A DNA stretch of 64,000 nucleotides. Origin: Streptomyces sp. NBC_01241 (GTDB lineage Bacteria; Actinomycetota; Actinomycetes; Streptomycetales; Streptomycetaceae). The position numbers and the translations under genes were made by a program. The stretch lies in the NCBI RefSeq assembly GCF_041435435.1, contig NZ_CP108494.1, forward strand, positions 5,428,501 to 5,492,500, in the 5' to 3' direction. Under the pieces are notes generated by a model. That model did no database searches. It worked only from the letters and a program-made list of their open reading frames with translations, and was not told where the DNA came from. This document shows positions 16,935 to 25,538 of this stretch, one piece after another. Position 1 is the stretch's first letter. Every line of letters starts with the position of its first letter.

Positions 16935-17510
16935 ATGCACTCATCTCCATTCACCGCACTCTGCCCGGTTCTCGCCGAAGCGCGTACAACGGGCCTGTAT
17001 CCCCATCCCCATCCGAATCTGCCCTCGGCCTCACTCCGCGGCCCGCACCAGCAGCTCCCGCAACTCCAACAGCTCCCGCAGCCCTACCTGCGCTCCAGGG
17101 GCCGCTCCGCGCGCGGCCTCGCGCTGAGCTTCACGCTGCCGGGTGATGTCCGTAGTGCGTTCATCGGGCGTACGGCGATCGCCGCCGCTCTGGAGGCGCA
17201 CGGGCTGACCCCGTACGTCTGGCCGGCCACGCACGCTGCGGCCGAACTCATCGCCGTCACGGCCAGGATGAGCCCCGGAAAGGAGCTGTACGTATCCCTA
17301 CGCCACCGGGACGACGCGCTCCGCCTCCTCGTCTGGGACCAGCATCCCCAGCACCCCGAATCGGACATGGTCACACTCTGCGAGACGAGGCGGCGGCGCG
17401 CGCTCTGGCTGTTGGCGGCTGTCGTGGACGACTGGGGCGGGGAGTGGGGCGCCTGTGAGGCTTCTCCGCCGCAGCGTGGCACCAAGTCCTGGGTCGTGCT
17501 GCCCCGTTGA
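16935..17510 (+). CDS. AbaA/RsbW-like ATP-binding protein
   Basis: 191 aa from ATG 16935, with AGGGGAG upstream. A Gln/Pro-rich N-terminus is followed by a HATPase-like region (about 55-191): LALSFTLPGDVRSAFIGRTAI, a middle with AAELIAVTARMS, and a C-terminus with LLAAVVDDWGGEWG and a final KSWVVLPR. These are typical of the anti-sigma-like ATPases paired with XRE/DUF397 genes. It is divergent from the XRE gene. Fragments of a close paralogue lie at 21360-21571 and 25243-25351. Confidence 0.85.
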   Translation: MHSSPFTALCPVLAEARTTGLYPHPHPNLPSASLRGPHQQLPQLQQLPQPYLRSRGRSARGLALSFTLPGDVRSAFIGRTAIAAALEAHGLTPYVWPATHAAAELIAVTARMSPGKELYVSLRHRDDALRLLVWDQHPQHPESDMVTLCETRRRRALWLLAAVVDDWGGEWGACEASPPQRGTKSWVVLPR

Positions 17511-17531
17511 CGTTCGCGATCACGCTGAACT

Positions 17532-17566
17532 CCCGGCTCACACGGCAGTGTTCCGTGTGAGCCGGG
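17532..17566 (+). terminator. Terminator after the AbaA-like gene
   Basis: CCCGGCTCACACGG (17532-17545) pairs perfectly with CCGTGTGAGCCGGG (17553-17566); the loop is 7 nt. It starts 22 bp after the stop. Confidence 0.88.
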
Positions 17567-17680
17567 AAAGTAATTGCTCCGAAGGGGCCACGGAGCGGCT
17601 GGCCCATGGCCCCTTCGCGGCGGTCGACCTCGGCATACGCGGCATCGCGCTGCGATCAGCGGCCAGGGAAGAATGAGGGG

Positions 17681-18187
17681 ATGTATTGCCTGCAGGCGGT
17701 CATCGCCACCGAATCCGTGCTCCGCGAGTTGGCTGGCTCCACCACGGAGGCATGCCTCGCTCCTCTCGGCCAACACCTCTGGCTCCTGCCGATGACCGAC
17801 GCGCTGTTCGATGCTGTCACGGCCGCCGGAGCCTCCGAACTCAACGGACTCTGGAAGGCACCAGTCGGCTTTGATCGCCTGCTGACCGCATGCTCGGAGA
17901 CAGGACCGGTGGCCTACATCGAGGCCGACTACTTCGGCGGGGCAGGGACCCAGACCGCACAGGTCTGGGATGCAGGGAAGACAGTCCTTGGCCCATTGCG
18001 CCTGGCCGAAGGGGAGCCGTCGCCGACGACCGGCACTCCGATCTCTCAGGCGCTGAGGCGACTCGGCGCCGCCAAGGGCAATCACGTCGACGAGTTCGCT
18101 GCAGTCGGACTCGGCCGCCACCGCGACACAGACGACTGGCTCTCACTGCCCACGAACCGGTCAGGACCCGACGAGCGAACCACTTGA
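17681..18187 (+). CDS. Hypothetical protein, Streptomyces type
   Basis: 168 aa from ATG 17681. The sequence reads as a soluble alpha/beta protein (MYCLQAVIATESVLRELAGS, then YIEADYFGGAGTQTAQVW). No catalytic motif, signal or membrane segment is visible. I do not recognise a function. A 17-bp direct repeat begins at its stop codon. Confidence 0.7.
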   Translation: MYCLQAVIATESVLRELAGSTTEACLAPLGQHLWLLPMTDALFDAVTAAGASELNGLWKAPVGFDRLLTACSETGPVAYIEADYFGGAGTQTAQVWDAGKTVLGPLRLAEGEPSPTTGTPISQALRRLGAAKGNHVDEFAAVGLGRHRDTDDWLSLPTNRSGPDERTT

Positions 18188-18202
18188 CTTGGTCCAGAGA
18201 AG
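18186..18202 (+). repeat. 17-bp direct repeat, copy 1
   Basis: GACTTGGTCCAGAGAAG. It shares the consensus GASTTRGTSCAGAGAAG with copies at 19046, 19507 and 20403, all on the plus strand. The copies bracket small modules that each hold one gene or gene remnant. Confidence 0.8.
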
Positions 18203-18219
18203 GCTGCATCCGATGCCCC

Positions 18220-18441
18220 ATGCTGCGGGTCAACCCGAAGATTCTGCCCAGGCTCGCGGAGATCGAAAGGTACCTGGTTCTGCGCCGCAAGCGCACCGAG
18301 GAAGAGCAGTGGCTCGGCAAGATTGAGGGCATCGACCTGACCTTGACCTTCGTCCGCACCAAGCAGGCCGATGCCGCCCGGCTCACCTGCAGAGCCACGG
18401 TCGCCCTGGGCATCCCGACCAGTCAGCCACATTCGCCATGA
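18220..18441 (+). pseudogene. C-terminal remnant of a mobile-element-associated protein
   Basis: 73 codons. MLRVNPKILPRLAEIE followed by EEQWLGKIEGIDLTLTFVR resembles a C-terminal segment I remember from many Streptomyces recombinase-associated proteins. The rest of the gene is missing, since copy 1 of the direct repeat lies 17 bp upstream. I treat it as debris, though a short translated product is possible. Confidence 0.55.
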
Positions 18442-18542
18442 GCAGAACGCAAACTCCCCCAGTGCCCCGGCTCGATAGCGTTCCGCTACGGCCGTCCCGT
18501 CCGGGAACGGCGAACACCCAGCCAGGCTCGACCTGGCAGAGA

Positions 18543-18905
18543 ATGGTGCATATGAACGGGCAGATCACCTTCGTCGACCACCCCGACAACGCGACGGAGA
18601 CGGTCACCGTGCCGGTCCCGGAGGCCGGAGAAGAGGCCCTGCAAAACATCAGCGGAAACCTCAAGTACTTCAGGCTTGAGAACGTTTCCTCCCGCGTGCT
18701 CATCACTCTCTGCCGCGATCCGAGGGGCCGACAGCTCCGCTACAAGCTGCAGACCTATGGCAACCCGACAACCACCGAGTTCATTACCATCGACGATCTG
18801 GCGGGTCAGTCCGACGGACAAATCATCGCTCGTGGCCTGCGCCTGAGCGGGCACCGGGATGGGGAACAGCCGTTCACCCTCGGCTCTGTCAGCGTTCAGT
18901 ACTGA
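18543..18905 (+). CDS. Hypothetical protein in a repeat-bounded module
   Basis: 120 aa from ATG 18543; ATG 18438 and 18552 are in-frame alternatives, and the longer N-terminus looks non-coding. The sequence appears beta-rich (QITFVDHPDNATETVTVPV) with no known motif. It is followed by a good terminator hairpin, which suggests a real transcription unit. Confidence 0.55.
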   Translation: MVHMNGQITFVDHPDNATETVTVPVPEAGEEALQNISGNLKYFRLENVSSRVLITLCRDPRGRQLRYKLQTYGNPTTTEFITIDDLAGQSDGQIIARGLRLSGHRDGEQPFTLGSVSVQY

Positions 18906-18937
18906 AAACCTCCCGACGCCAAGCCGTCTGAACAGGA

Positions 18938-18972
18938 AGGCCGGCCTCCCCAGCTCGGGTTGAGGCCGGCCT
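18938..18972 (+). terminator. Terminator hairpin
   Basis: AGGCCGGCCTC (18938-18948) and GAGGCCGGCCT (18962-18972) form a perfect 11-bp stem with a 13-nt loop, 33 bp after the preceding stop. Confidence 0.85.
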
Positions 18973-19045
18973 GTCCCCACCTGATCGAACTGCCCCCGAT
19001 CCATAGCTCTGACAAGGGCAGTGGGACTCCACAGCCCTTGAAGTT

Positions 19046-19062
19046 GACTTGGTGCAGAGAAG
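19046..19062 (+). repeat. 17-bp direct repeat, copy 2
   Basis: GACTTGGTGCAGAGAAG. It differs from copy 1 by one base; the match extends outward as TTGACTTGG at the left and a further G at the right. Confidence 0.8.
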
Positions 19063-19454
19063 GGTGCTGTGGACCGTGGACGTCGGCTGGGAACAGGCCA
19101 CCGAGGCCGAGGCGGCCGCGGTGATCGGCTGGCTTCGGTCGGCCCGCAACCCGCAGCGGCACAGACAGCGTGAAGGCGGGTACCCGCCCGGGGCGGTGAA
19201 CCCCAAGACCGGCAAGCGGATCCTGGCGGCGGGGTACGCCCCGGTCACGATCGCGCACAACCTGTCGGCGGTGCACGGCTTCTACGCCTCCCACCTGCAC
19301 TTCGGGCGTGGGCCGGTGCTCAACCCGGTGCCCGAAAACCGGGCCCGCGGACCCCTGGGCGGCATTCCTGCGGCAGAACTTCATTCCAGACATCGAGGAG
19401 GAGCGCGCGTGGGCGCTGGCCCGGCGCGAGGAACTCCTCGGCCGTACCTGACGC
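19063..19454 (+). pseudogene. Broken tyrosine recombinase remnant
   Basis: The first 95 or so codons after the repeat read as the N-terminal core-binding domain of a phage-type integrase (TIAHNLSAVHGFYASHLHFG, then NPVPENRA). After about 19340 that frame loses sense. In another frame WAAFLRQNFIPDIEEERAWA runs to a stop at 19454. The catalytic Arg-His-Arg-Tyr domain is absent, so an internal deletion joined two parts out of frame. Confidence 0.7.
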
Positions 19455-19506
19455 GACCTGGCCAGACACGGTCGCGTGGCGAACCGCTGACGCTCAGCAC
19501 CTTCAG

Positions 19507-19523
19507 GAGTTAGTGCAGAGAAG
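19507..19523 (+). repeat. 17-bp direct repeat, copy 3
   Basis: GAGTTAGTGCAGAGAAG. It is identical to copy 4 over 18 bp (with one more G on the left) and abuts the start codon of the HAD gene. Confidence 0.8.
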
Positions 19524-19524
19524 C

Positions 19525-20250
19525 ATGCCAAGAGTCGACTCTCACAACGAAGTTCACGAGACTGGGGCGGTGACCACACGACCAGGCGCACATGAAGATC
19601 TCCGTGCTGTTCTCTTCGATTCGGGCGGTGTGCTGATGCAGCCGATTGGTGGCCGCTGGAACCCGCGGGCGGACTTCGAGCAGACCGTCCTCGCCTACGC
19701 CCCGTCGATCACCCCGGAGCAGTTCACCGCGGCCATTGCGGCAGGTGACCGGTTCCTGGCCAGCTCATCATCAGAGCCCGATCGGGACGTCTACCATCAG
19801 GCGATCTTGTGTTATCTCGGTGTGGCTCCGGCCACCCAGCTCCTTGCGGACCTGCGCCGCGATGTCCCCCCGGCCACGATCTTGGAGACGTACCCAGACG
19901 TAGTGGGAACTCTGCAGGAACTGAGCCGCCGCGAGGTACGGATGGCCGTGGTGTCGGATAACTGGCCCGACCTGCCTGAGCTTCATGCGGGGCTCGGGAT
20001 CCGCCGGTACTTCGAGGCGTACGCGATCTCAGCCGAGCTGGGCTGCCAGAAGCCAGACCCGCGGATGTATTACCACGCCAGCGATGCACTGGGTCTCGCA
20101 CCAGCGCAATGCATGTTCATCGACGATGATCCGGGCTTGGTCGCCGCAGCCATCGCACTCGGCTATGCCGGGCGCGCCGTCTGCCGGAACGCGGTTACCT
20201 CAGAGGTCCCCTTCATCACATCTCTGACGGAACTGCTGGAGCTCTTCTGA
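19525..20250 (+). CDS. HAD-IA family hydrolase
   Basis: 241 aa from ATG 19525, whose upstream AGAGAAG belongs to repeat copy 3; GTG 19570 is an alternative. HAD motifs are present: AVLFDSGGVL (nucleophile Asp), VVSDNW (motif II), a Lys in GCQKPDPRMY and FIDDDPG (motif IV). The second motif I Asp is replaced by Gly (DSGG), as in some HAD-IA proteins, so substrate and activity are open. It lies alone between repeat copies 3 and 4. Confidence 0.82.
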   Translation: MPRVDSHNEVHETGAVTTRPGAHEDLRAVLFDSGGVLMQPIGGRWNPRADFEQTVLAYAPSITPEQFTAAIAAGDRFLASSSSEPDRDVYHQAILCYLGVAPATQLLADLRRDVPPATILETYPDVVGTLQELSRREVRMAVVSDNWPDLPELHAGLGIRRYFEAYAISAELGCQKPDPRMYYHASDALGLAPAQCMFIDDDPGLVAAAIALGYAGRAVCRNAVTSEVPFITSLTELLELF

Positions 20251-20402
20251 CACGGTCCGGCCCGGTCCTCCGGCAGCCTGTCGATCGTTGTGGACATCCG
20301 CGGGCCGCCACCACCTCCAGGCCCTTCTCGGTCCCGAGGGTCAGGTTGCCCGCGCGACGCCCACCAGAATGCGTCAGCCGTCATGCCGCGGCCCCCGCAC
20401 GG

Positions 20403-20419
20403 GAGTTAGTGCAGAGAAG
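20403..20419 (+). repeat. 17-bp direct repeat, copy 4
   Basis: GAGTTAGTGCAGAGAAG. After it, 20420-20595 holds no gene that I can support. Confidence 0.8.
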
Positions 20420-20595
20420 ATCAAAGATCCGCCGGACAGACCCTAGGACTTGGAGGGCATCGACGTCATGACGGTGAACGGCGGGTGCCCTCGCGACCCT
20501 CCTTCTCGCCGGACGCCATATCAGTTCTCTCCTGTAGGACGCATGTGGGACAACCAGGCGATGCCGGCCCGGTACGGAGGCTGAAACGCACAACG

Positions 20596-20636
20596 CCGGG
20601 GGTGCCGCACGCAGCTTGTGCGTGCGGCACCCCCGG
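20596..20636. terminator. Very strong hairpin, bidirectional terminator
   Basis: CCGGGGGTGCCGCACGCA (20596-20613) pairs perfectly over 18 bp with 20619-20636; the loop is GCTTG. It lies 40 bp after the stop of the minus-strand membrane protein gene and could also end transcripts from the left. Confidence 0.88.
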
Positions 20637-20676
20637 AAGTGATTTCTGAGAGGCGTGGACGCTCAGGTGGGTGCGG

Positions 20677-21066
20677 TCAGCTTCTGAAGATGATGAACGT
20701 GAAGACGATCCAGGCCAAGATGCCGCCTACGGAGGTCCACACCACCCATTGCGGCGGCTCGTATTCCTTCTCGGGAACATTTTCGCCCGCCGCTATCCGG
20801 CGGTTGGCTTCCTTGCGCTTACCACGCGGAAAGAACAGGCGGAAGGCCAAAGCGGTGATACAGCCACCGAAACCGAAGAGCAGCAGGTTCAGTGTCTCGC
20901 CCCTGACACGTCCCAGAGCCAGCCCGCCGCCGAGCACGGGAAGAATCCACAGCAGCAGCGACCGCTGTTTCCAGTTGACGGTGAGCGCGATGTAGGAGGC
21001 GCAGAAGACGCCGTAGCCGAGTATGAAGGCGAGTGACGAGACCGCGGTGGAGGGTGCTGCCGCCAT
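20677..21066 (-). CDS. Small membrane protein, function unknown
   Basis: 129 aa from ATG 21066 with GGAAGGA upstream. About four hydrophobic helices (about 8-28, 35-50, 58-78, 105-126) surround a basic loop (FFPRGKRKEANRR). No family recognised. It appears monocistronic, with its own terminator. Confidence 0.75.
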   Translation of the reverse strand: MAAAPSTAVSSLAFILGYGVFCASYIALTVNWKQRSLLLWILPVLGGGLALGRVRGETLNLLLFGFGGCITALAFRLFFPRGKRKEANRRIAAGENVPEKEYEPPQWVVWTSVGGILAWIVFTFIIFRS

Positions 21067-21359
21067 GGCCGGTCCTTCCGGATCGGTGGGGTCGGGAGAC
21101 CGGGGGTGCGCGGAAGAGGCCTTCCGCACACCCCCGTTTGGATCAGGGGGTGCGCGGGATCGCCGTTCATGACCGCCCTCCCGCCCTTCACTGTGTCCGG
21201 CCGTCCGCCGATGTCGGCGGCGACGGTGTGCAGGACGATGGAGCCCCGGCCGATCGCCTTCTCCGCCCGGCCTCCGGTCTCGATCAGTTTGCCACCGACG
21301 CCCGAGAGCCCGTCACCGACGGCGGCCCGGGCGCCCTCGGCAACCGCTCCGCCTGGCCG

Positions 21360-21571
21360 GGTGGGACAACATCGCCGAGGGCCTGCGTTATCACGGGGAT
21401 CAGCACCCCCACCACCCCGAACCGGACATGGCCACGCTCTGCGAGGCGCGCCGTCGGCGGGCGCTCTGGCTGCTGGCGGCTGTCGTGGACGACTGGGGCG
21501 GGGAGTGGGGATCCTGCGAGGCGAATGCGCCGCAGCGAGGTATCAAGTCGTGGGTGCGGTTGCCGCGTTGA
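21360..21571 (+). pseudogene. 3' fragment of an AbaA-like ATPase gene
   Basis: The frame ending at TGA 21569-21571 reads GDQHPHHPEPDMATLCEARR, then LWLLAAVVDDWGGEWG and a final KSWVRLPR. This is nearly the same as the C-terminus of the intact gene at 16935-17510. The 5' part is absent here; a matching 5' fragment lies at 25243-25351. The rest of 21067-21812 holds no supported gene. Confidence 0.82.
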
Positions 21572-21812
21572 GGCTCGGCGTGATGGGGTCGGCCCTGCCG
21601 GTTGTTCGGCGGGAAGCGAACCTTGTGGTCAGCTCCTCCTGTCAGTGCCGGAACAGTCGCCAGAGCGCCAGGGCTGTCTCCTCCTGTCCCACCCCGGCCG
21701 CCCTCGCACCCGCCTTGGTGGGCGACCTGCTGGTACGGATCGGCTCCTACAGGTGCCACGTCCGCAGGCGGGCTCGCCCTGCGGAGCGGCAGGGCGAGCG
21801 CGGGAGCCGGCG

Positions 21813-22385
21813 TCAGCGGACGACGTCGAAGACGTTCTTCTGCAGACCGTTGGAGTACGCCTCGTGCTCGACCAGATTCAGCTTCTGGGTGTCCTTGTCC
21901 GTGTCACTGAACAGACGCTTGCCCGCGCCGAGCAGCAGCGGGAACACAAGCAGGTGGTAGCGGTCGATCAGGCCGGCGTCCGAGAGGTTCCGGTTGAGGG
22001 TGGCGCTGCCGTGAATGATGATCGGGCCGCCCTCGGTCTCCTTCAGCGCGGCGACCTCGTCGAGCGAGCGCAGGATCGTGGTCTCGCCCCAGTTCGAGAC
22101 CAGGGCGTCCTCGGCGAGGGTGGTGGAGACGACGTACTTCGGCATCGCGTTGTAGTCGGTGAAGTCCTCCATGCCCGGCCAGACCTGGCTGAACGCCTCG
22201 TAGCTGACCCGGCCCATCATCATCGCGGTGGCTTCCTGCTGCTCACGGCCCTTGATCTCGAATGCCTCCGGGAGGAACTCCATGTCCTTGAAGGTCCATC
22301 CCGAGTTCCGATATCCGGGCTCGCCGCCCGGGGCCTCCACTACGCCGTCGAGCGAGACGAAGGCGGTGCTGATCAGGGTGCGCAT
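21813..22385 (-). CDS. Dihydrofolate reductase/RibD C-terminal family protein
   Basis: 190 aa from ATG 22385 with GGGAGA 7 nt upstream. It shows the family pattern: MRTLISTAFVSLDGVVEAPG, a central MMMGRVSYEAF, GGPIIIHGSATL and PLLLGAGKRLF. It is an NADPH-dependent reductase of unknown substrate and a distant paralogue of the protein at 13885-14448. Confidence 0.88.
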   Translation of the reverse strand: MRTLISTAFVSLDGVVEAPGGEPGYRNSGWTFKDMEFLPEAFEIKGREQQEATAMMMGRVSYEAFSQVWPGMEDFTDYNAMPKYVVSTTLAEDALVSNWGETTILRSLDEVAALKETEGGPIIIHGSATLNRNLSDAGLIDRYHLLVFPLLLGAGKRLFSDTDKDTQKLNLVEHEAYSNGLQKNVFDVVR

Positions 22386-22576
22386 CTGAGATCTCCCAAT
22401 GTCACGCGGCTGGTTCGCAGCAGTTCGGACGGTGCACACGTCGACCGGCTTCGTGGCTGCGGTGCACCAACTATCTATGACGAACTGACCGCCGGTCGTG
22501 GAGAAACTCATCGGTCACCACCGAAACGACTTCGCACGTGCTGCGGGGCTCTTGGATGTCGAACTGGGGTACGGGA

Positions 22577-25177
22577 TCACCGGGAGCGGGGGCCACCACG
22601 CGGGGCCTGGGCCGTGACCAGCAGGCCGGTGAGCAGGCCTGCGAGCAGCGTGAGGCCGACCGCCCACCAGAGGATGACGGAGTAGCCGCCCAGGACCGCC
22701 CTGTCCATCTCCCTCACCACGCCGGACAGTGCTGCCGGAAGCTTCTGTCCGCCGAGCAGGACGCCTTGTTCGGCTGCTTTGTTCATGCCGTCAGGAGCGC
22801 CCGATGTGTGATCCAGCCGGGCGGCGACCGCCGAGGCGAGGATGCCGCCGAACAGGGGCGAGGCGGCCCAGCCGCCCGACTGCTGGGCCATGCTGACCAT
22901 CGCGGAGGTCCCGCCGGAGTCCTGCGGGGAGATCTCGCCGGTCGCGGTGGCGAAGAGCGGCACGAAGGCCAGGCCGAGACCGAAGCCGATGAGGAGAGTG
23001 CCGGGCAGCACCTGGGTGGCGTACGCGCTGTCGGTGTCGAGGCCGGTCAGGAGTGTCAGGCCGATCGCCGCCAGTACCAGGCCCGGCACGATGATGTTGC
23101 GGGGTGCCAGCCGGCGGTACAGGCGGGCCGAGACCTGGGTGGAGGCGATGACGACCGCACCGGCCATGGGCAGCAGGGCCGAGCCGATCTCGGACGGGGC
23201 ATAGCCGAGGGCACCCTGCAGGTACCTGGTCAGGACCAGGTTCTGGACGAACACGCCCATGCCGATGAAGGTCAGGGCGAGGCAGGAGCCGAAACGGTTG
23301 CGGTCCTGGAAGACGTACGGCGGCAGAAGAGGGGTGGTCGTCCTGGTCTGCCACCAGGCGAAGAGCAGGAGCAGTGCGAGTCCGCCCACGAGGAAGATCA
23401 CGACCAGAAGGTCGGTCCAGCCGTGCGACTGGGCCTGGTTGAAGCCGTGGACGAGGGCGGCAAGCCCGGCGGAGCCGAGCAGCAGGCCCGGCACGTCGAG
23501 GCGGGCAGGGGTGCGGACCGGGGTGTCGTGCACCAGGACGGCCGCACCGATCAGGGCCATCACGGCGAGCGGGATGCCGGCGTACAGGGACAAGCGCCAG
23601 CTCAGACCGTCGATCAGCCATGCGTTCGCGTACAGGCCGATCGCCGTCCCGCCGCCGGCGATCGCCGCGTAGATCCCGAAAGCCCTGCCCCGCTCCTTCG
23701 GACCGGTGAAGCCGGCCGACACCAGCGCCAGCACGGCCGAGGAGAGCAGCGCGGCGGACGCGCCCTGCAGGGCGCCGGCCCCGATGAGCACGCCGAAAGA
23801 AGGGGCCGAGCCGCCGATCGCGCACGCCACCGCGTAGCCGGCCAAACCGGTGATCAACATCCTTTTGCGGCCGAGGAGATCAGCAAGGTGTCCACCGAGC
23901 AGCAGCAGTATGCCGAATGCCAGTCCAGAGGCGATGGGCATCGAGTTCAGGTCGTCGGCAGAGAGGCGCAGATCGGCGTAGATCGACGGGAGCGCCAGGC
24001 TCGTGGTCGTCGTGCCGATCAGCACCAGCAGCTGCGCCAGCGCGGCCACCCCCAGTCCCCACCACCGCCTGGGGTGCGGGACCAGGGCACCGGCCGGGGC
24101 GGGGGGCATCGGCAGGCCGCCGGGCACCGGGCCCGCGGATGGTGCGAACCCCGGCGGACCACCGCCCGGCGCCGCCGGGGTCGTCGGGGTGTACGCGGGA
24201 GGCGGGGGAAGTGGTTGGGGCTGCGGGGGACGCTGGGCCTGGGCGGGGATACGCGGGTCCGGCTGCCCGGCCCGTGTCTCCGGGGTGAAGTCCAGCAACT
24301 GAGCGGCATGTCGCCCGAGTTGGGCGAGCACCGAGCCGGGTAGCCATTCGCCGTCCTGGTCGGTGGCCGTGCGGGCGGCCACGTCGGCGGGCGTGGGCCG
24401 CTGGGCCGGGTCCTTGTGCAGGCATTCCCGTACGAGGTCGACGAGCGACTCCGGTACGCCGGTCAGGTCCGCCTCCTCCTCCGCGATCCGGAAGAGGTGC
24501 GCGTTCAGGCCGGTTTCCGTGGCGCCGAAGAGGAGGCGGCCGGTGGCTGCGTAGACCAGGACGGCACCCAGGCAGAACACATCGCTGGCCGCCGTGAGTT
24601 CGAGGCCGCGCACCTGCTCGGGCGACATGAAGCCGGGGGAGCCGATGAGCATCCCGGTGCGGGTGTGCAGGCTGTCCCCGGCGAGGCTGTCCATGGCCCG
24701 TGCGATACCGAAGTCGATCACACGCGGGCCGTCCACCGTCACCAGCACGTTGGACGGCTTCAGGTCGCGGTGGATCAGGCCCGCCCCGTGGACCGACTGC
24801 AGAGCCACCGCCAGGCGGTTGGCGAGCGTGCGGACCGAGTGCTCGGGCAACGGCCCGAAGTCCTTGGCGACCACGGAGGTCAGATCGGGCCCGGGAATGT
24901 ACTGGGTCGCCACCCAGGGCACCGTGGCCTCGGTGTCGGCGTCGAGCACGGCTGCCGTCCAGGTCCCGCCCACCCGCCGGGCAGCCGCCACCTCGCGGGC
25001 GAACCGCCTACGGAATTCCGGGTGCTGGGCGTGCTCGGCCTGCACCACCTTCACAGCCACGGTCCGTCCGGCCTCCGAGCGGCCCAGGTACACCAGGCCC
25101 ATACCGCCCGCGCCCAGACGAGCTATCAGGCGGTACGGGCCGATGCGTGTCGGATCCTCGGTGATCAATTGGTCCAC
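22577..25177 (-). CDS. Ser/Thr protein kinase fused to a 14-TM MFS exporter
   Basis: 866 aa from GTG 25177, chosen because the kinase fold starts at once (IGPYRLIARLGAGGMG). The kinase part (about 13-270) is complete: P-loop GAGGMG, Lys43, HRDLKPSN (Asp138) and DFG (Asp155). A Pro/Ala/Gly linker (about 300-368) contains no signal. Residues 370-866 form a DHA2/EmrB-QacA-type transporter, with TTTTSLALPSIYADL in the first helix and GRKRMLITG between helices 2 and 3. No stop or frameshift separates the parts. It is probably a drug or metabolite exporter whose kinase domain phosphorylates it or a partner. Confidence 0.88.
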   Translation of the reverse strand: MDQLITEDPTRIGPYRLIARLGAGGMGLVYLGRSEAGRTVAVKVVQAEHAQHPEFRRRFAREVAAARRVGGTWTAAVLDADTEATVPWVATQYIPGPDLTSVVAKDFGPLPEHSVRTLANRLAVALQSVHGAGLIHRDLKPSNVLVTVDGPRVIDFGIARAMDSLAGDSLHTRTGMLIGSPGFMSPEQVRGLELTAASDVFCLGAVLVYAATGRLLFGATETGLNAHLFRIAEEEADLTGVPESLVDLVRECLHKDPAQRPTPADVAARTATDQDGEWLPGSVLAQLGRHAAQLLDFTPETRAGQPDPRIPAQAQRPPQPQPLPPPPAYTPTTPAAPGGGPPGFAPSAGPVPGGLPMPPAPAGALVPHPRRWWGLGVAALAQLLVLIGTTTTSLALPSIYADLRLSADDLNSMPIASGLAFGILLLLGGHLADLLGRKRMLITGLAGYAVACAIGGSAPSFGVLIGAGALQGASAALLSSAVLALVSAGFTGPKERGRAFGIYAAIAGGGTAIGLYANAWLIDGLSWRLSLYAGIPLAVMALIGAAVLVHDTPVRTPARLDVPGLLLGSAGLAALVHGFNQAQSHGWTDLLVVIFLVGGLALLLLFAWWQTRTTTPLLPPYVFQDRNRFGSCLALTFIGMGVFVQNLVLTRYLQGALGYAPSEIGSALLPMAGAVVIASTQVSARLYRRLAPRNIIVPGLVLAAIGLTLLTGLDTDSAYATQVLPGTLLIGFGLGLAFVPLFATATGEISPQDSGGTSAMVSMAQQSGGWAASPLFGGILASAVAARLDHTSGAPDGMNKAAEQGVLLGGQKLPAALSGVVREMDRAVLGGYSVILWWAVGLTLLAGLLTGLLVTAQAPRGGPRSR

Positions 25178-25242
25178 GGCAACAAGGTAGTTGAGGAGCC
25201 CGGACCCCGGTGTCGAATCACGGTGAATGATTCCGCCCTCGG

Positions 25243-25351
25243 CCGTACCGCCGTACCCGTACCGGCAACTCCCGCGGCTCCCGCGGTTCCCGTAGCCCTG
25301 TCTGCGCTCCGAGGGCCGCTCCACGCGCGGCCTCTCGCCGAGCTTCATGGC
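25243..25351 (+). pseudogene. 5' fragment of an AbaA-like ATPase gene
   Basis: The plus strand closely matches 17038-17137 of the intact ATPase gene: CTGCGCTCC, GGCCGCTCC and CGCGCGGCCT blocks in the same order and spacing. Similarity ends at about 25351. It overlaps the 5' flank of the kinase-MFS gene on the other strand. Confidence 0.65.
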
Positions 25352-25538
25352 ATGCCACCGGAGCATGGGGGTCAAGGAAAAACGTGACACTCCGGGGGCC
25401 AGGTGTCACGTTCCAGGACGAGGGCCCCTACCCCCGGCGGCATTTCGAAGCCGCTTTCCACGTCCGTGGGATCAGGGCGACGAAGCGTGCGGCGCTCGTC
25501 TGTGCCCGGCTGTCAGTCCCCGCGCCTAGGGTGCTCGC

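Noticed and set aside
18186..20419. Integron with attC sites
   Set aside because: The 17-mers lack the inverted-repeat structure of attC and no IntI-type integrase is visible; only a broken tyrosine recombinase is.
22538..24343. 601-aa plus-strand open frame
   Set aside because: Mirror of the kinase-MFS gene; no motif and an unlikely Gly/Arg/Gln-rich composition.
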